This document shows, one piece after another, positions 39,088-48,955 of a stretch of DNA of 64,000 nucleotides. The notes beneath the pieces were generated by a model. That model ran no database searches and was not told where the DNA came from. It saw only the letters and a program-made list of their open reading frames with translations. Made by a program: the position numbers and the translations under genes. Every line of letters starts with the position of its first letter. Within the stretch, counting starts at the first letter, position 1. Source of the stretch: Methylobacterium sp. CB376 (lineage in GTDB: Bacteria; Pseudomonadota; Alphaproteobacteria; Rhizobiales; Beijerinckiaceae); contig NZ_CP121648.1 of assembly GCF_029714205.1 (NCBI RefSeq), forward strand, positions 4,291,001 through 4,355,000, in the 5' to 3' direction.

Positions 39088-39929
39088 GAGTGTCCGGTCG
39101 TATCGGTTTGCAGGCGAAGCATCGCGAGGCTGAAGGCCAGCGAGATCGCGGTGAGGATCGCGGAGACGGCCGCGATCACGGGTGAAATTTCCCAGCGCAG
39201 AGCGCTGTACATCTTCACCGGAAGGGTCATCGTGGCTGGACCGCTGACGAAATACGAAGCCACGACCTCGTCGAAGGACAGGAGGAACGCGAACAGGGCA
39301 CCGACGGCGAGGGAGCCGCGGATCTGAGGCAGCACGATCTTCAAGAACACCCGCGCGCGGCCCGCGCCCATGATCGTCGCGGCGGTCTCAAGCGCGGGAT
39401 CGATCTGCCGCAGGCCGGCCGAGACGGACACGATCACGAATGGTGAAACCAGGACCGTGTGAGCCAGAACGAGGCTCAGGTCGGTGCCGCCGATGCCGAG
39501 CCCAGCGAACTGGAGGTAGAAGCCGAGCCCGAGAACGACGACCGGTACGAGGATCGGGCTGACCAGGAAAAGGTTGAGAGCCCGGCGCCCGCGAAAGGCC
39601 CCGCGCACGAGCGCGTAGGAGGCCGGCACCGCCAGGACGAGGCTCGTCACCATCGTGAGAATGCCGATCTTCAGGCTCTGGAGTGTCGCGCCCCACCAGG
39701 ACGGGTCCGTGAAGAACTCCCGGTAGAGGCCGAACGAGAGCTCCCGCGGCGGGAAGCTGAGCTCGCGCGCCCCGCCGAGCGAGATCGGGACGATGATCAG
39801 CGTCGGCATGAGCAGGAACAGGAACCCGGCCCAGGCCGCCAAGCCCCCGGCGAGGCGCCATGCGCGGGTCGGTCGATCGACGAGAGCGCGGTTCACGGCG
39901 CGCGGCTCACAGGATCGCGGCGTCGCCAC
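39084..39929 (-). CDS. ABC transporter permease, PotC-like (importer 1)
   Basis: Inner-membrane subunit, 281 residues with about six helices. The EAA-loop that docks to the ATPase is AATIMGAGRARVFLKIVLPQ near residue 195. Overlaps the partner permease by 23 bases and the CoA ligase by four, so translation of these genes is tightly coupled. The product ends with a soluble tail of about 15 residues. Confidence 0.9.
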   Translation of the reverse strand: MATPRSCEPRAVNRALVDRPTRAWRLAGGLAAWAGFLFLLMPTLIIVPISLGGARELSFPPRELSFGLYREFFTDPSWWGATLQSLKIGILTMVTSLVLAVPASYALVRGAFRGRRALNLFLVSPILVPVVVLGLGFYLQFAGLGIGGTDLSLVLAHTVLVSPFVIVSVSAGLRQIDPALETAATIMGAGRARVFLKIVLPQIRGSLAVGALFAFLLSFDEVVASYFVSGPATMTLPVKMYSALRWEISPVIAAVSAILTAISLAFSLAMLRLQTDTTGHS

Positions 39930-40740
39930 GGCGAACGCGCGTGAGGAGCAGCACCATCGCGCCCGTGATGGCGAGCAGCACCATCGCGACCGCGGACGCC
40001 ATTGGCCAGTCGAGGGTCTGGCGCGTGTAGAAGTCGATGAGGTTGGCCATCATCATGTCGGTGCGCCCGCCGAGCAGGGCCGGCGTGATGTAGGACCCCA
40101 CGGACAGGGCGAACGACATGATCACGCCCGACAGCACGCCCGGCAGGCTGAGCGGGAGCGTGATGCGCCAGAAGATGCGCACCGGCCCCGCCCCCATTGT
40201 CTCCGCCGCGCGGCGCAGGGCCGGATCCTGCGCGAGGAGGTTCGCGAAGATCGGCAGGACCATGAACGGCAGCAGGAAGTTCATCATCCCGAGCAGCACG
40301 CCGACGCGGTTGAACAGCATCGAGACCGAGACCGCCCCGCCCGAGATCCAGCGGAGTGCCGTATTGACGAGCCCGGCATCGCCGAGGACGATCGTGAAGG
40401 CGAAGCTCTTCACCAGGATGCTGGTCCAGAACGGCAGCATCACCAGGATCATCAGGAGGGCGCGGCGGCGCGGCGGTTGCCGCATCAAGTATATCGCCAT
40501 GGCGTAGCCGAGGACGAGGCTCGCCGCCGTGGCCTCCAGGCTGATCTCGAACGTGGCCGAGAGCACCCGCCGGATGAGGGTGCTCGTGGCCATCTCGCGG
40601 TAGGCTGTCGGGTCGAGCGCGGCTCCCCCGACGCTCGTCCAGGCGATGGTCAGCGTCGGGAACAGAAAGAACGCCAGCATCACGAGGACGAGCGGGGCGA
40701 GCAGCAGCACGGCGGCCCGCGTGTCGATGGCGTGGCTCAC
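39907..40740 (-). CDS. ABC transporter permease, PotB-like (importer 1)
   Basis: Inner-membrane subunit, 277 residues, about six helices, with EAA-loop RRAAETMGAGPVRIFWRITL. The open frame extends far upstream to 41244, but that part is a shadow of the binding-protein gene. GTG 40740 follows GGAGAGGGAT and matches the family start (VSHAIDTRAAVLLLAPLVLV). Confidence 0.9.
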   Translation of the reverse strand: MSHAIDTRAAVLLLAPLVLVMLAFFLFPTLTIAWTSVGGAALDPTAYREMATSTLIRRVLSATFEISLEATAASLVLGYAMAIYLMRQPPRRRALLMILVMLPFWTSILVKSFAFTIVLGDAGLVNTALRWISGGAVSVSMLFNRVGVLLGMMNFLLPFMVLPIFANLLAQDPALRRAAETMGAGPVRIFWRITLPLSLPGVLSGVIMSFALSVGSYITPALLGGRTDMMMANLIDFYTRQTLDWPMASAVAMVLLAITGAMVLLLTRVRRGDAAIL

Positions 40741-40829
40741 ATCCCTCTCCGTTGATATCCGACCATGACCGCTCGGTCGCTGACCGCGGCCCTCGCGCAG
40801 GCGTCGCGTCATTAAGTCCGGGGATTCCG

Positions 40830-41906
40830 TCAGACCAGGAGCCACTCCGTGAAGCGCTTCTGAAGCGGCGTGTAGCGGTCCGCCCACCAATCGTCGTTGA
40901 GGATCGCGTTCTTCGGGCTCGCCATGTCGGGCATGTACTGGCGGGCGGCCGGGGTGGAGGCCTCGAATCCCTTGCGCGAATTTGGGCTGAAGAACAGCAT
41001 TTCGCCGAAGGCCGCTTGGCGGTCGGGCCTCAGGCAGAACGCGATGTAGCGGAACGCGGCCTCCCGGTTGCGGGAGCCTTTGGCGACGGCCAGATATTCG
41101 AGGGAGTTGAGCGTCTGCTGCGTCGACAGGGAGACGGAGCTCCCGGCCAGCTGCGCCGGCCGCACGCGCGACATGTAGGTGTAGGAGAAGTCGATTTCGT
41201 TCGTGGTGACGAGAGACAGCGATTGTGGCGTGGTCTCGATCCACTTCTTCACGGCAGGCTTGATCTGATCGAGCAACCGAAAGGCTCTCTCGACGTCCAG
41301 CGGATAGAGGTCCTTCGGGGCGACGCCGTCGGCGAGCAGCGCGATCTCAAGGTTCTCGCTCACCCTGGTGCGCAGGCCGCGGCGGCCCGGAAAGCCGTCG
41401 ACGTTCCAGAAATCCTTGAAGGTGACGGGATACTTGCCTTCGGGAAACCGCTTGGGATCGTACGCGATCCCGCCCGCGAACAGGTAGGTCCCGACATAGC
41501 TCGGCCCGCCGGGAGCGGTGAGGTCCGAGCGGTCCACGATCTTGCCGTCGACCTCCTCCCAGAGGCCCTCCTTCGCGCCGGCCGTGATCTGCGGTCCGAC
41601 ACTGTCGAAAACGTCCCATTCGACGCGGCCGGTCTGGACCTGCGCCTTCATGCGAGCGAGGTCGGCATTGTCAACGAGACGGACGGCGATCCCGGTTTCC
41701 TTCGTGAAGGGCTGCGCGAAGATCCTGTCGATGCCCGCCCGGTAGTCGCCGCCCCAGCAGGTCACCGTCAGGGTCGTGTCCGCGCGCGCTCTGCCGGTGA
41801 GGACGGCCGGGGCCGCCAGGAATCCGGCGGCTCCGGCGAGGAGAGAGCGGCGCGTCGGCCGCGTTCCACTCGCGACACCAAGTCCGGGTGCGCTCGGCTT
41901 CGACAT
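40830..41906 (-). CDS. ABC transporter substrate-binding protein, PotD/spermidine-putrescine type (importer 1)
   Basis: Periplasmic receptor, 358 residues, with a Tat-like signal peptide (PTRRSLLAGAAGFLAAPAVL, then a signal-peptidase site near ARA). The mature part starts DTTLTVTCWGGDYRAGIDRI, and WDVFDSVGPQITAGAKEGLW fits the PotD/PotF fold. First gene of the seven-gene operon. The ligand is probably a small cation such as a polyamine, betaine or opine-like compound. Confidence 0.88.
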   Translation of the reverse strand: MSKPSAPGLGVASGTRPTRRSLLAGAAGFLAAPAVLTGRARADTTLTVTCWGGDYRAGIDRIFAQPFTKETGIAVRLVDNADLARMKAQVQTGRVEWDVFDSVGPQITAGAKEGLWEEVDGKIVDRSDLTAPGGPSYVGTYLFAGGIAYDPKRFPEGKYPVTFKDFWNVDGFPGRRGLRTRVSENLEIALLADGVAPKDLYPLDVERAFRLLDQIKPAVKKWIETTPQSLSLVTTNEIDFSYTYMSRVRPAQLAGSSVSLSTQQTLNSLEYLAVAKGSRNREAAFRYIAFCLRPDRQAAFGEMLFFSPNSRKGFEASTPAARQYMPDMASPKNAILNDDWWADRYTPLQKRFTEWLLV

Positions 41907-42022
41907 GTCGGCTCTCCATCGCTAGAGCTGGCTTCGTTCGTAGTGCCTGGTGCTGCTGTGCGCCTCGTTCCGCAGCATCCTGCGAGGGGCCGGGCTCCGG
42001 TCCGTCGCAGGAGGCTGAAGGC

Positions 42023-43516
42023 TCAGGTCGCGAACCAGACCGCCTTCAGGTCCATGTACTTGTCGATGGCGTGCAAGGACTTGTCGCGTCCGAAGCCGGA
42101 CTGTTTGAAGCCGCCGAAGGGCACGGACATCGACCCTTTGTCGAAGCAGTTCACGTAGACGACGCCGGACCGGATCGCGCGGGCCGCCCGGTGCGCCTTG
42201 GTCAGGTCAGTCGTCCAGATCGAAGCGGCGAGGCCGTAGATCGTGTCGTTCGCGACGGCGATCGCCTCGTCGAAGCCGGACACGGAGATCGTGGAGAGGA
42301 CCGGCCCGAAGATCTCCTCCTGGGCGATCGCCATGCGGTTCTCGACGCGGTCGAACACGGTCGGCTCGACGAAGTAGCCGCCGGTGTCGAGCAGGGTGCG
42401 CCCGCCGCCGGCGACGACCGCCGCGCCTGCCTCCTGGCCCTTCCGGATGTAGCCGAGCACGCGCTCCATCTGGGGCTCGCTGACCAGCGGCCCCAGCCGG
42501 GTCTCGGGATCGAGCGGGTCGCCGGGCTTGAGCGCGCGGGCGCGGGCCACCACCTTCTCGAGCAGTTCCTCGCGGACGCTCTCCTGGACGATCAGCCGCG
42601 AGCCCGCGTTGCAGACCTGCCCGGCATTGGTGAAGATCCCGGCGGCGACCGCCTGCGCGGCGGCGTCGAGATCCGCGCAATCCGCCATGACGATCTGGGG
42701 CGACTTGCCGCCGAGTTCGAGGCTCACCCGCTTCGCGTTCGATCGTCCCGCATATTGCAGGAAGAGCTTCCCGACCTCCGTCGATCCGGTGAAGGTAACG
42801 CAGTCGACGTCCATGTGGAGGCCGAGCGCTCGGCCGGCCGTCTCGCCCAGGCCCGGCACGACGTTGAGCACCCCCGGCGGGAGTCCGGCCTCCATCGCGA
42901 GTTCGGCGATCCGCAGCGCCGTGAACGGCGACTGCTCGGCCGGCTTCACGACGACCGAGTTCCCGGCGGCCAGGGCGGGGCCGAGCTTCCAGGCCGTCAT
43001 CGACAGGGGGTAGTTCCACGGCACCACGGCCGCGACCACCCCGAGGGGCTCGCGCGTCACCAGGGTGGTGAAGTCGGCGGGCGCGGGGGCGACCTCGCCG
43101 TAGATCTTGTCGATCGCCTCGCCGTAGAACGCGATGCAGTTCGCCGCGCTCGGGATGTCTCCGGACAGCGCGCTCGTGATGGGCTTGCCGACGTTCAGGG
43201 TCTCCAGCAGCGCGAGTTCGTCGCGGTTCGCCAGGAGGAGGTCCGCGAAGCGCAGCATGACGCGCTTGCGATCGGCCGGCGCCATCCGCGACCAGGATCC
43301 CGCCTCGAAGGCGCGCCGGGCCGAGCGGACCGCGCGATCGACGTCGTCCGCTTCGCAGGCCGCCACCTGGCTCACCCGCCGTCCGGTGCCCGGGAAGACG
43401 CAGTCGAACGTCCGGCCCGATGCCGCAGGTACGAAGCGGCCCTCGACGAACGCGTCGTTGCGGATAGAGAGGGCCCGTGCCCGCTCGCTCCAGCTGCCTA
43501 GGGTTTGATCCGTCAT
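42023..43516 (-). CDS. Aldehyde dehydrogenase, PuuC/betaine-aldehyde dehydrogenase-like
   Basis: A 497-residue NAD(P)-dependent ALDH. It has VVPWNYPLSMTAWKLGPALA, FTGSTEVGKLFLQYAG, SLELGGKSPQIV and the catalytic cysteine in NAGQVCNAGSRLIVQE. The C-terminal FGGFKQSGFGRDKSLHAIDK is the pattern of PuuC and related omega-aminoaldehyde dehydrogenases. It likely oxidises aminoaldehydes from polyamine or betaine breakdown, consistent with the polyamine-type importers on either side. It is 117 bases upstream of the importer-1 operon on the same strand. Confidence 0.86.
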   Translation of the reverse strand: MTDQTLGSWSERARALSIRNDAFVEGRFVPAASGRTFDCVFPGTGRRVSQVAACEADDVDRAVRSARRAFEAGSWSRMAPADRKRVMLRFADLLLANRDELALLETLNVGKPITSALSGDIPSAANCIAFYGEAIDKIYGEVAPAPADFTTLVTREPLGVVAAVVPWNYPLSMTAWKLGPALAAGNSVVVKPAEQSPFTALRIAELAMEAGLPPGVLNVVPGLGETAGRALGLHMDVDCVTFTGSTEVGKLFLQYAGRSNAKRVSLELGGKSPQIVMADCADLDAAAQAVAAGIFTNAGQVCNAGSRLIVQESVREELLEKVVARARALKPGDPLDPETRLGPLVSEPQMERVLGYIRKGQEAGAAVVAGGGRTLLDTGGYFVEPTVFDRVENRMAIAQEEIFGPVLSTISVSGFDEAIAVANDTIYGLAASIWTTDLTKAHRAARAIRSGVVYVNCFDKGSMSVPFGGFKQSGFGRDKSLHAIDKYMDLKAVWFAT

Positions 43517-43636
43517 GAGAGCCCGCGACTTCGTTGGTCAGCCGACGCTATAGGGCCGCGCCTATAGCTCCCAATACAAAATCCGCAGCGAGTTCGTGCG
43601 CAAAAGCTATGGTTACCGGAACGGACGGGCGAGGGC

Positions 43637-44557
43637 TCAGGCCCGCGCCCGAATGTTCGGGTCCGAGGCGGCGAACAGGGCGATGACCGCGCGAAGCTCC
43701 TGCTCGAACGCCAGGGCGGGCTGGGAGGGCGGACGGTCGAAGCGGCGCAGGACGGCCGGCCGGACCAGGATGTGGGGAACGAAGGGCCGGGTGATCAGGC
43801 CGCCGAAGGCGCCGGCCGCGACCGGGAACGGGTCGATCAGCGCCACCCCGACCCCCTGTCCGACCAGCGCGCAGGCCACGGTGGACTGGTTGATCGTGCT
43901 GGCGACCTGGTAGCGGGGGTTGCGCTCGTTCAGCGCCTCGCGGATGGCGCGGCCGAGCACAGTGTCCTCGGAGAAGGCGATCACGGGCTCGGCGAGCAGG
44001 TCCGACACCCTCACCTCGGCGTGCCCGGCCAGGGGATGGTCGGCGCGCATCACGCAGACCATCTGGGCTTCGCAGAGCTCCTCCACCCGCAGTTCGGGGT
44101 CCCGCACGGGCGTGTCAGCGATGCCGAGATCGGCCTCGTTGCGGGCGACGCGCTCGACCACCTCCTTCGTGGCGTAGGCCATGACGTCGACGGTGACGCC
44201 GGGCCACAGCGCCCGGAAGCGGGCCACGGCCTCGGGCACGACCGAGTTCGCGACCGTGGAGTTGCAGACGATCCGGATCCGGCCCGTCCTCCCGTCGCGG
44301 ATCTGGTCGGCGAGCTCCTTCAGGGTCTCGACGAAGCCGGACAGGCGCCTGACCTCGGGCAGGAGGAGCCGGGCTTCCGGCGTCGGCTGGAGGCGCCCTC
44401 CGACCCGCAGGAAGAGGCTGATGCCGAGTTCCTGCTCCGCCATCCGGACGGTCTTGGTGATGGAGGGCTGGGAGATGCGCAGCCGCCGGGCTGCCGCGCT
44501 CACGGAGCCGAGTTCCATCACGAGGTTCACGACGAGGAGGTGGCGGATGTTGATCAC
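43637..44557 (-). CDS. LysR-family transcriptional regulator
   Basis: A 306-residue regulator with an N-terminal HTH (SVSAAARRLRISQPSITKTV) and a LysR effector domain (GRTGRIRIVCNSTVANSVVP onward). It lies directly upstream of the PuuC-like aldehyde dehydrogenase on the same strand, which is a likely target. The effector cannot be deduced. Upstream, 44558-44796 holds no gene I can support. Confidence 0.88.
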   Translation of the reverse strand: MINIRHLLVVNLVMELGSVSAAARRLRISQPSITKTVRMAEQELGISLFLRVGGRLQPTPEARLLLPEVRRLSGFVETLKELADQIRDGRTGRIRIVCNSTVANSVVPEAVARFRALWPGVTVDVMAYATKEVVERVARNEADLGIADTPVRDPELRVEELCEAQMVCVMRADHPLAGHAEVRVSDLLAEPVIAFSEDTVLGRAIREALNERNPRYQVASTINQSTVACALVGQGVGVALIDPFPVAAGAFGGLITRPFVPHILVRPAVLRRFDRPPSQPALAFEQELRAVIALFAASDPNIRARA

Positions 44558-44796
44558 GGGGACACGGCGGCGTGCGCGCGGCCCCGCTCCCCCGTGTCGA
44601 GCCCCTGCATCCCGCTATCCGCGGGTCGCAGGAGCCCGGCGCGCGGGAGGTCGAGCGGGCTCGAGGGCATCGGACTCTCCCTTCCGGCGGCCGCCGGAGC
44701 GACGCAGCACCTTGCCACCGTCATGCTGAACGATCGCTGCGGAGGGCGTCGCCGTCGTAGTCCGGCGCATGCCCGAGCCGTCGCACCGGCGGCCGA

Positions 44797-46752
44797 TCAG
44801 AGGCCACGCGCGACCACGAACCCTTCCAGGATGGCTTCCTCCGCGCTGCGGGGCGAGAGGCAATCCCCGATGGGATGAACCGGCACCGGCAGGCCGTCGA
44901 GCTCCCGCTCCAGATCGGTCGCGGAGGCGTGGCCGGTGGCCAGCACGATCGTGTCGACGTCGTCCCGGACGATCGCCTCGTTCGACGCATTGTGGACCAG
45001 GTAGGCGGTCGTTCCGTCGGCGCCGTAGATGCGCGCATCCGTGACGATCTGGACACCGAGCTTGTGCAGCTTGGAGATCCAGTAGTTGCGCAGGTAGATC
45101 TGCAGATTGTAACCGGCATGGGGCGCATTGACCGCCAGCGTCACCTGATGCCCGTCGCGCACCAGCTTCTCGGCCACGCCCATCCCGACCCAGTCGGCGC
45201 GCCAATCCGCGACCAGGACCCGGGTCCCGAGATTGGCGCCGCCGTTCAGCACCGCCCAGGCGCCGACGACGTGGGCGTCCTCCCGGCCCTCGATCGCGGG
45301 TTCGTACGGGAGGGCGCCGGTGGCCACCACCACCTCGTCGGGCCGCAGCTCCTCCACGAGGGCGCGGTCGACTCGGGTGTCGAGGCGGATCTCGATGCCG
45401 GCCTGCGCGATCTCGCGCTCCAAGTTGGTGATCAGGCCGCCGAACTCGGCGCGGTCGGGAAGCAGCTGCGCGAGCAGCGCCTGGCCGCCGAGCCGACGTC
45501 CCGCCTCGCACAGGACGACGTCGTGTCCGCGCGCGGCCGCGGTGGCGGCGGCCTTCATGCCCCCGGGGCCGCCGCCCGCCACGAGGACGCGCTTGCGCCC
45601 CGACCGGGGCATCGCGGGCAGCCGCGCCTCGCGGCCCGTGACCGGGTTCTGGATACACGAGATGGAGTAGCCGGCGTGAAAATGGCCGATGCAGGCCTGA
45701 TTGCAGGCGATGCAGGCCCGGATGTCGTCGAAGCGGCCCGCCGCGGCCTTGTTGCCCAGGTCTGGGTCGGAGATCATCGCGCGGGTCATGCCGCACATGT
45801 CGGCGAGGCCTGCCCGCAGGACCTCCTCGGCGACCTGCGGCTGGTTGATCCGGCCGGCGACGAAGACCGGCAGGCCGACCTGCGCGCGCAGGGTCCCGGC
45901 CTGCGGCGCCACATAGGCCGGTGCGATCCCCATCGGCGGCACGACGTGGACCGAGCCGCCGGGCCCCGCCATCGATCCCGTCGTGGTGTTGACGTAGTCG
46001 AGGATCCCCAGCGCCGCCAGCGCCTTGCAGGCGGCCAGCACCTCGGCCGCGTCGAGGCCGTCGAGCTCCACCTCCTCGACCGAGATCCGCATGCCGACAA
46101 CGCGGCCGCCCACCGCCTTGCGGACGGCCGAGAGGCACTCGGCCAGGAAGCGGAGCCGGTTCTCGGGCGTCCCGCCGTATCGGTCGGTGCGCAGGTTGGT
46201 CCGCGGGTTCAGGAACTGGGCGAAGAGCAGCCCGTGGCTGGCCACGATCTCGACCCCGTCCAGGCCGGCCTCGGCGAAGCGGCCCGCCGCCGCCCCGCAG
46301 GCCTCGACCACCTCCTCGACCATCGCCGTCGGCATCTCCCGTGGCATGGTCTGGAAGCGGTTGTCGGGCACCGCGGAGGGCGCGAACGCGACCTCGCGCA
46401 CGCCGCCCCGGATCCGCCGCGTCAGGCGCCCGGCGTGGGAGAGCTGCCCGAACACCCTGCCGCCGTGACGGTGGACCGCCTCGGCGAGCGCCCGGTAGCC
46501 CGGGATGCAGCGGTCGTCGCTGACGTTCAGTTCGGGCGCGTCGCTCAGGGCCGAGGCGTGAAAGCGGGCCGACTCGACGATGATGAGGCCGGCGCCCCCC
46601 CGCGCCCGGGCCTCGTGGTAGGCGACCAAGTCCTCGCCGGGCACGCCATCCCGGGCGAGGAAGGTCTGATGCCCCGTCGAGAGGATCCGGTTGCGGATCT
46701 CGACGTCGCGGATCCGCAGCGGTGAGAACAGGTGTTCGAGCCGGCGTGACAT
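44797..46752 (-). CDS. Flavin/iron-sulfur N-demethylase, N-methylproline (stachydrine) or dimethylglycine demethylase-like
   Basis: A two-part enzyme of 651 residues. The N-terminal Old-Yellow-Enzyme TIM barrel begins LEHLFSPLRIRDVEIRNRIL, with EIVASHGLLFAQFLNP. A 4Fe-4S motif spaced C-x2-C-x3-C-x11-C follows (CIACNQACIGHFHAGYSISC), then an NAD(P)/FAD domain (RVLVAGGGPGGMKAAATAAA). The architecture is that of 2,4-dienoyl-CoA reductase, trimethylamine dehydrogenase and the StcD/DgcA demethylases. Neighbouring transporter and dimethylglycine dehydrogenase-like genes favour a methylated amino-acid substrate. The frame is open to 47616, but ATG 46752 fits the family start. Confidence 0.86.
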   Translation of the reverse strand: MSRRLEHLFSPLRIRDVEIRNRILSTGHQTFLARDGVPGEDLVAYHEARARGGAGLIIVESARFHASALSDAPELNVSDDRCIPGYRALAEAVHRHGGRVFGQLSHAGRLTRRIRGGVREVAFAPSAVPDNRFQTMPREMPTAMVEEVVEACGAAAGRFAEAGLDGVEIVASHGLLFAQFLNPRTNLRTDRYGGTPENRLRFLAECLSAVRKAVGGRVVGMRISVEEVELDGLDAAEVLAACKALAALGILDYVNTTTGSMAGPGGSVHVVPPMGIAPAYVAPQAGTLRAQVGLPVFVAGRINQPQVAEEVLRAGLADMCGMTRAMISDPDLGNKAAAGRFDDIRACIACNQACIGHFHAGYSISCIQNPVTGREARLPAMPRSGRKRVLVAGGGPGGMKAAATAAARGHDVVLCEAGRRLGGQALLAQLLPDRAEFGGLITNLEREIAQAGIEIRLDTRVDRALVEELRPDEVVVATGALPYEPAIEGREDAHVVGAWAVLNGGANLGTRVLVADWRADWVGMGVAEKLVRDGHQVTLAVNAPHAGYNLQIYLRNYWISKLHKLGVQIVTDARIYGADGTTAYLVHNASNEAIVRDDVDTIVLATGHASATDLERELDGLPVPVHPIGDCLSPRSAEEAILEGFVVARGL

Positions 46753-46808
46753 GTTCTCTCGCTCCTCCGTATCCTGGCCTTTGCAGAGTCCGTCGATGTC
46801 GAGGCGCC

Positions 46809-47855
46809 TCAGGACAGCAGGAACTTCTGCCACTCCTGTTCGTACCGGGTCGCGTAGCGCGCCACTTCCTCGTCGTTGAAGATGCAGGCCTGCGCGAGGT
46901 TGGCCGGATAGCTGACGTAGGCCTTGGCTTGGTCCGGGGTCGCCTTGGCGGCCGCGCTCTTCAGCACGGGCCCGTAGACGCCGAGCGGCAGGAGGGCCTC
47001 CTGGGCCTCCTCGGAGATCGCGTAGTTGATGACCCTCATCGCCGTCTCGGCGTTCGGGGCGCCCTTGGGCACCACGAACGCCTCGCCCCAGGCGATCGAG
47101 TCCTCGTACGTGAAGGCGACCGGCGCGCCCTCCTTGATGACGTCGAGCACCCGTCCGCTCCAGACCAGCGCCATTGCCACCTCGCCGGTCGAGACGAGCT
47201 GGGCCGGCTGCGCGCCCGTCGTCCACCAGACCTTCACGTGCGGCTTGATCTCGCGCAGCTTCTCTAAGGCGAGCTTGATCTTGTCCTCGGTCGCCGGGTA
47301 GACCTCGCCGCGCGGCACCCCCGCGGCCAGCAGGGCCGCCTCGTAATTGTAATAGAATCGTGTGTAGAGCGTCCGAGGACCCGGGAAGCTCTTCACATCC
47401 CAGAAATCCTTCCAGGTGTTCGGAGTGGCGCCGGCCGGCATCTGCTTCGTGTTGTAGGCCATCACGGTCGCCCCGACCAGGACGTAGATGCCATAGTCGG
47501 TGACCCAGGCGCGATCGAGCCGGGACGCGTCGATGATCGAGTAGTCGAGTTTCTCCAGCAGGCCCTGGTCGCGGCCCTGGAAGATGAATTGGCCGCCGGT
47601 ATCGACCAGATCCCACTCGACGGCCTTGGCCTCGACCATCGCCTTGAGCTTGGCGTAATTGGTGGGAGAGGTGTTGGCGATGCGGATGCCGAACTTCCGT
47701 GCGGCCGGATCCATGAAGGCGGTCTTGAACACGGTGCCGATGGCGCCGCCGAAGGAGCAGAAGGTGAAGGGCCGCCCCTGTGCGGCGGCCGGCGCCACGC
47801 CTCCGGCGAAGGCGGCACCGGTCAGCCCCTGGAGGAGGATGCGTCTGTTGAGCAT
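46809..47855 (-). CDS. ABC transporter substrate-binding protein, PotD type (importer 2)
   Basis: Periplasmic receptor of the second importer, 348 residues, with signal peptide LLQGLTGAAFAGGVAPAAAQ. FTFCSFGGAIGTVFKTAF and DLVDTGGQFIFQGRDQGLLE follow the PotD fold. It lies 15 bases after the importer-2 ATPase gene and 56 bases before the demethylase, so all three are probably co-transcribed. Confidence 0.88.
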   Translation of the reverse strand: MLNRRILLQGLTGAAFAGGVAPAAAQGRPFTFCSFGGAIGTVFKTAFMDPAARKFGIRIANTSPTNYAKLKAMVEAKAVEWDLVDTGGQFIFQGRDQGLLEKLDYSIIDASRLDRAWVTDYGIYVLVGATVMAYNTKQMPAGATPNTWKDFWDVKSFPGPRTLYTRFYYNYEAALLAAGVPRGEVYPATEDKIKLALEKLREIKPHVKVWWTTGAQPAQLVSTGEVAMALVWSGRVLDVIKEGAPVAFTYEDSIAWGEAFVVPKGAPNAETAMRVINYAISEEAQEALLPLGVYGPVLKSAAAKATPDQAKAYVSYPANLAQACIFNDEEVARYATRYEQEWQKFLLS

Positions 47856-47870
47856 GGTCGGCCTCTCGTG

Positions 47871-48950
47871 TCAGGTGGGGTCAGCGGGAAGGATCAGGAT
47901 CGCGGCCGGATCGCACGCGAGTGTCGTCTGCGCCCCTTCCGCGGGCTGATCGCCCGAGGAGAAGGTGCGCACCCAGACGGACTGCCCGGGTGCCAGTTCC
48001 ACCCGGGCGGCGAAGATCTCGCCGAGGAAGATCGTCTCCTCGACCCGGCCCCTGAAACCGCCGTGGGGTGCGAAAGACAGGGTCTCGGGCCGCAGCAGCG
48101 CCGCCGCCTCCTCGCCGACCCGGAACGGCCGGGCCGCGCGCCCGCGCAGCGTAGTGCGCAGGGCCGGCAGGTCGATCGCGGCCGCGCCGCCCTCGCACCG
48201 CGTCACCCGCCCGCGCAGCAGGTTCGATTCGCCGAGGAAGGCCGCCACGAAGGCATTGGCTGGGCGGGCGTAGAGGTCCCGTGGGCTGCCGACCTGTTCG
48301 AGGCGGCCGGCCCGCATGACACCGACGCGGTCGGCCATCATCAGCGCCTCCTCCTGGTCGTGGGTCACGAAGACCGTGGTGCAGCCGAGGGCGCGATGGA
48401 GGCGGCGGATCTCGAGCTGCACATGCTTGCGCAACTGCCGATCGAGCGCGCCGAGCGGCTCGTCCATCAGCAGCACGTCCGGCTCGGTCACGACCGCCCG
48501 AGCCAGGGCGACGCGCTGCTGCTGGCCGCCCGAGAGCCCGCGGATCCGCCGCTGGCCCAGTCCGTCGAGCTGCACCATGGCGAGCGCCGCCTCGACGCGC
48601 TCCGCGACCTCGGCCCGCGGCCGGTTGCGGACCCGCAGCCCGTAGGCGACGTTCTCGAACACGCTCAGGTGCGGGAACAGGGCGTAGCTCTGGAACATCA
48701 TGCCGATATTCCGCTTGCGCGGCGGCAGCGGCGTCACGTCCTGGCCGGCGATAACGACCCGGCCGGCGCTCGGGGCGACGAAGCCGGCCGCGATGTTGAG
48801 AAGTGTCGTCTTACCCGATCCGCTCGGCCCGAGCAGTGCCAGGAACTCGCCGGGTTCGAGGGCGATGTCGATGGCGGACAACGCCTCGAAGCTGCCGTAG
48901 CGCTTCGCGATGCCCGCGAACGCGACCGGGCGTCCCGCCTTGGTGTGCAT
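47871..48950 (-). CDS. ABC transporter ATPase, PotA type (importer 2)
   Basis: ATPase of importer 2, 359 residues. Walker A GPSGSGKTT, Q-loop MMFQSYALFPHLSV, signature LSGGQQQRVALARA, Walker B VLLMDEPLGALD, H-loop VTHDQEEALMM and a C-terminal TOBE domain are all intact. GTG 48959, overlapping the permease stop, is an alternative start three codons earlier than ATG 48950. Confidence 0.9.
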   Translation of the reverse strand: MHTKAGRPVAFAGIAKRYGSFEALSAIDIALEPGEFLALLGPSGSGKTTLLNIAAGFVAPSAGRVVIAGQDVTPLPPRKRNIGMMFQSYALFPHLSVFENVAYGLRVRNRPRAEVAERVEAALAMVQLDGLGQRRIRGLSGGQQQRVALARAVVTEPDVLLMDEPLGALDRQLRKHVQLEIRRLHRALGCTTVFVTHDQEEALMMADRVGVMRAGRLEQVGSPRDLYARPANAFVAAFLGESNLLRGRVTRCEGGAAAIDLPALRTTLRGRAARPFRVGEEAAALLRPETLSFAPHGGFRGRVEETIFLGEIFAARVELAPGQSVWVRTFSSGDQPAEGAQTTLACDPAAILILPADPT

Positions 48951-48955
48951 GGCGT

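Noticed and set aside
36214..39327. 1037-codon plus-strand frame
   Set aside because: Exact antisense of the FAD oxidoreductase and CoA ligase, both with full catalytic motifs; no domain in the plus-strand frame.
44875..46725. 616-codon plus-strand frame
   Set aside because: Antisense shadow of the OYE/iron-sulfur demethylase.
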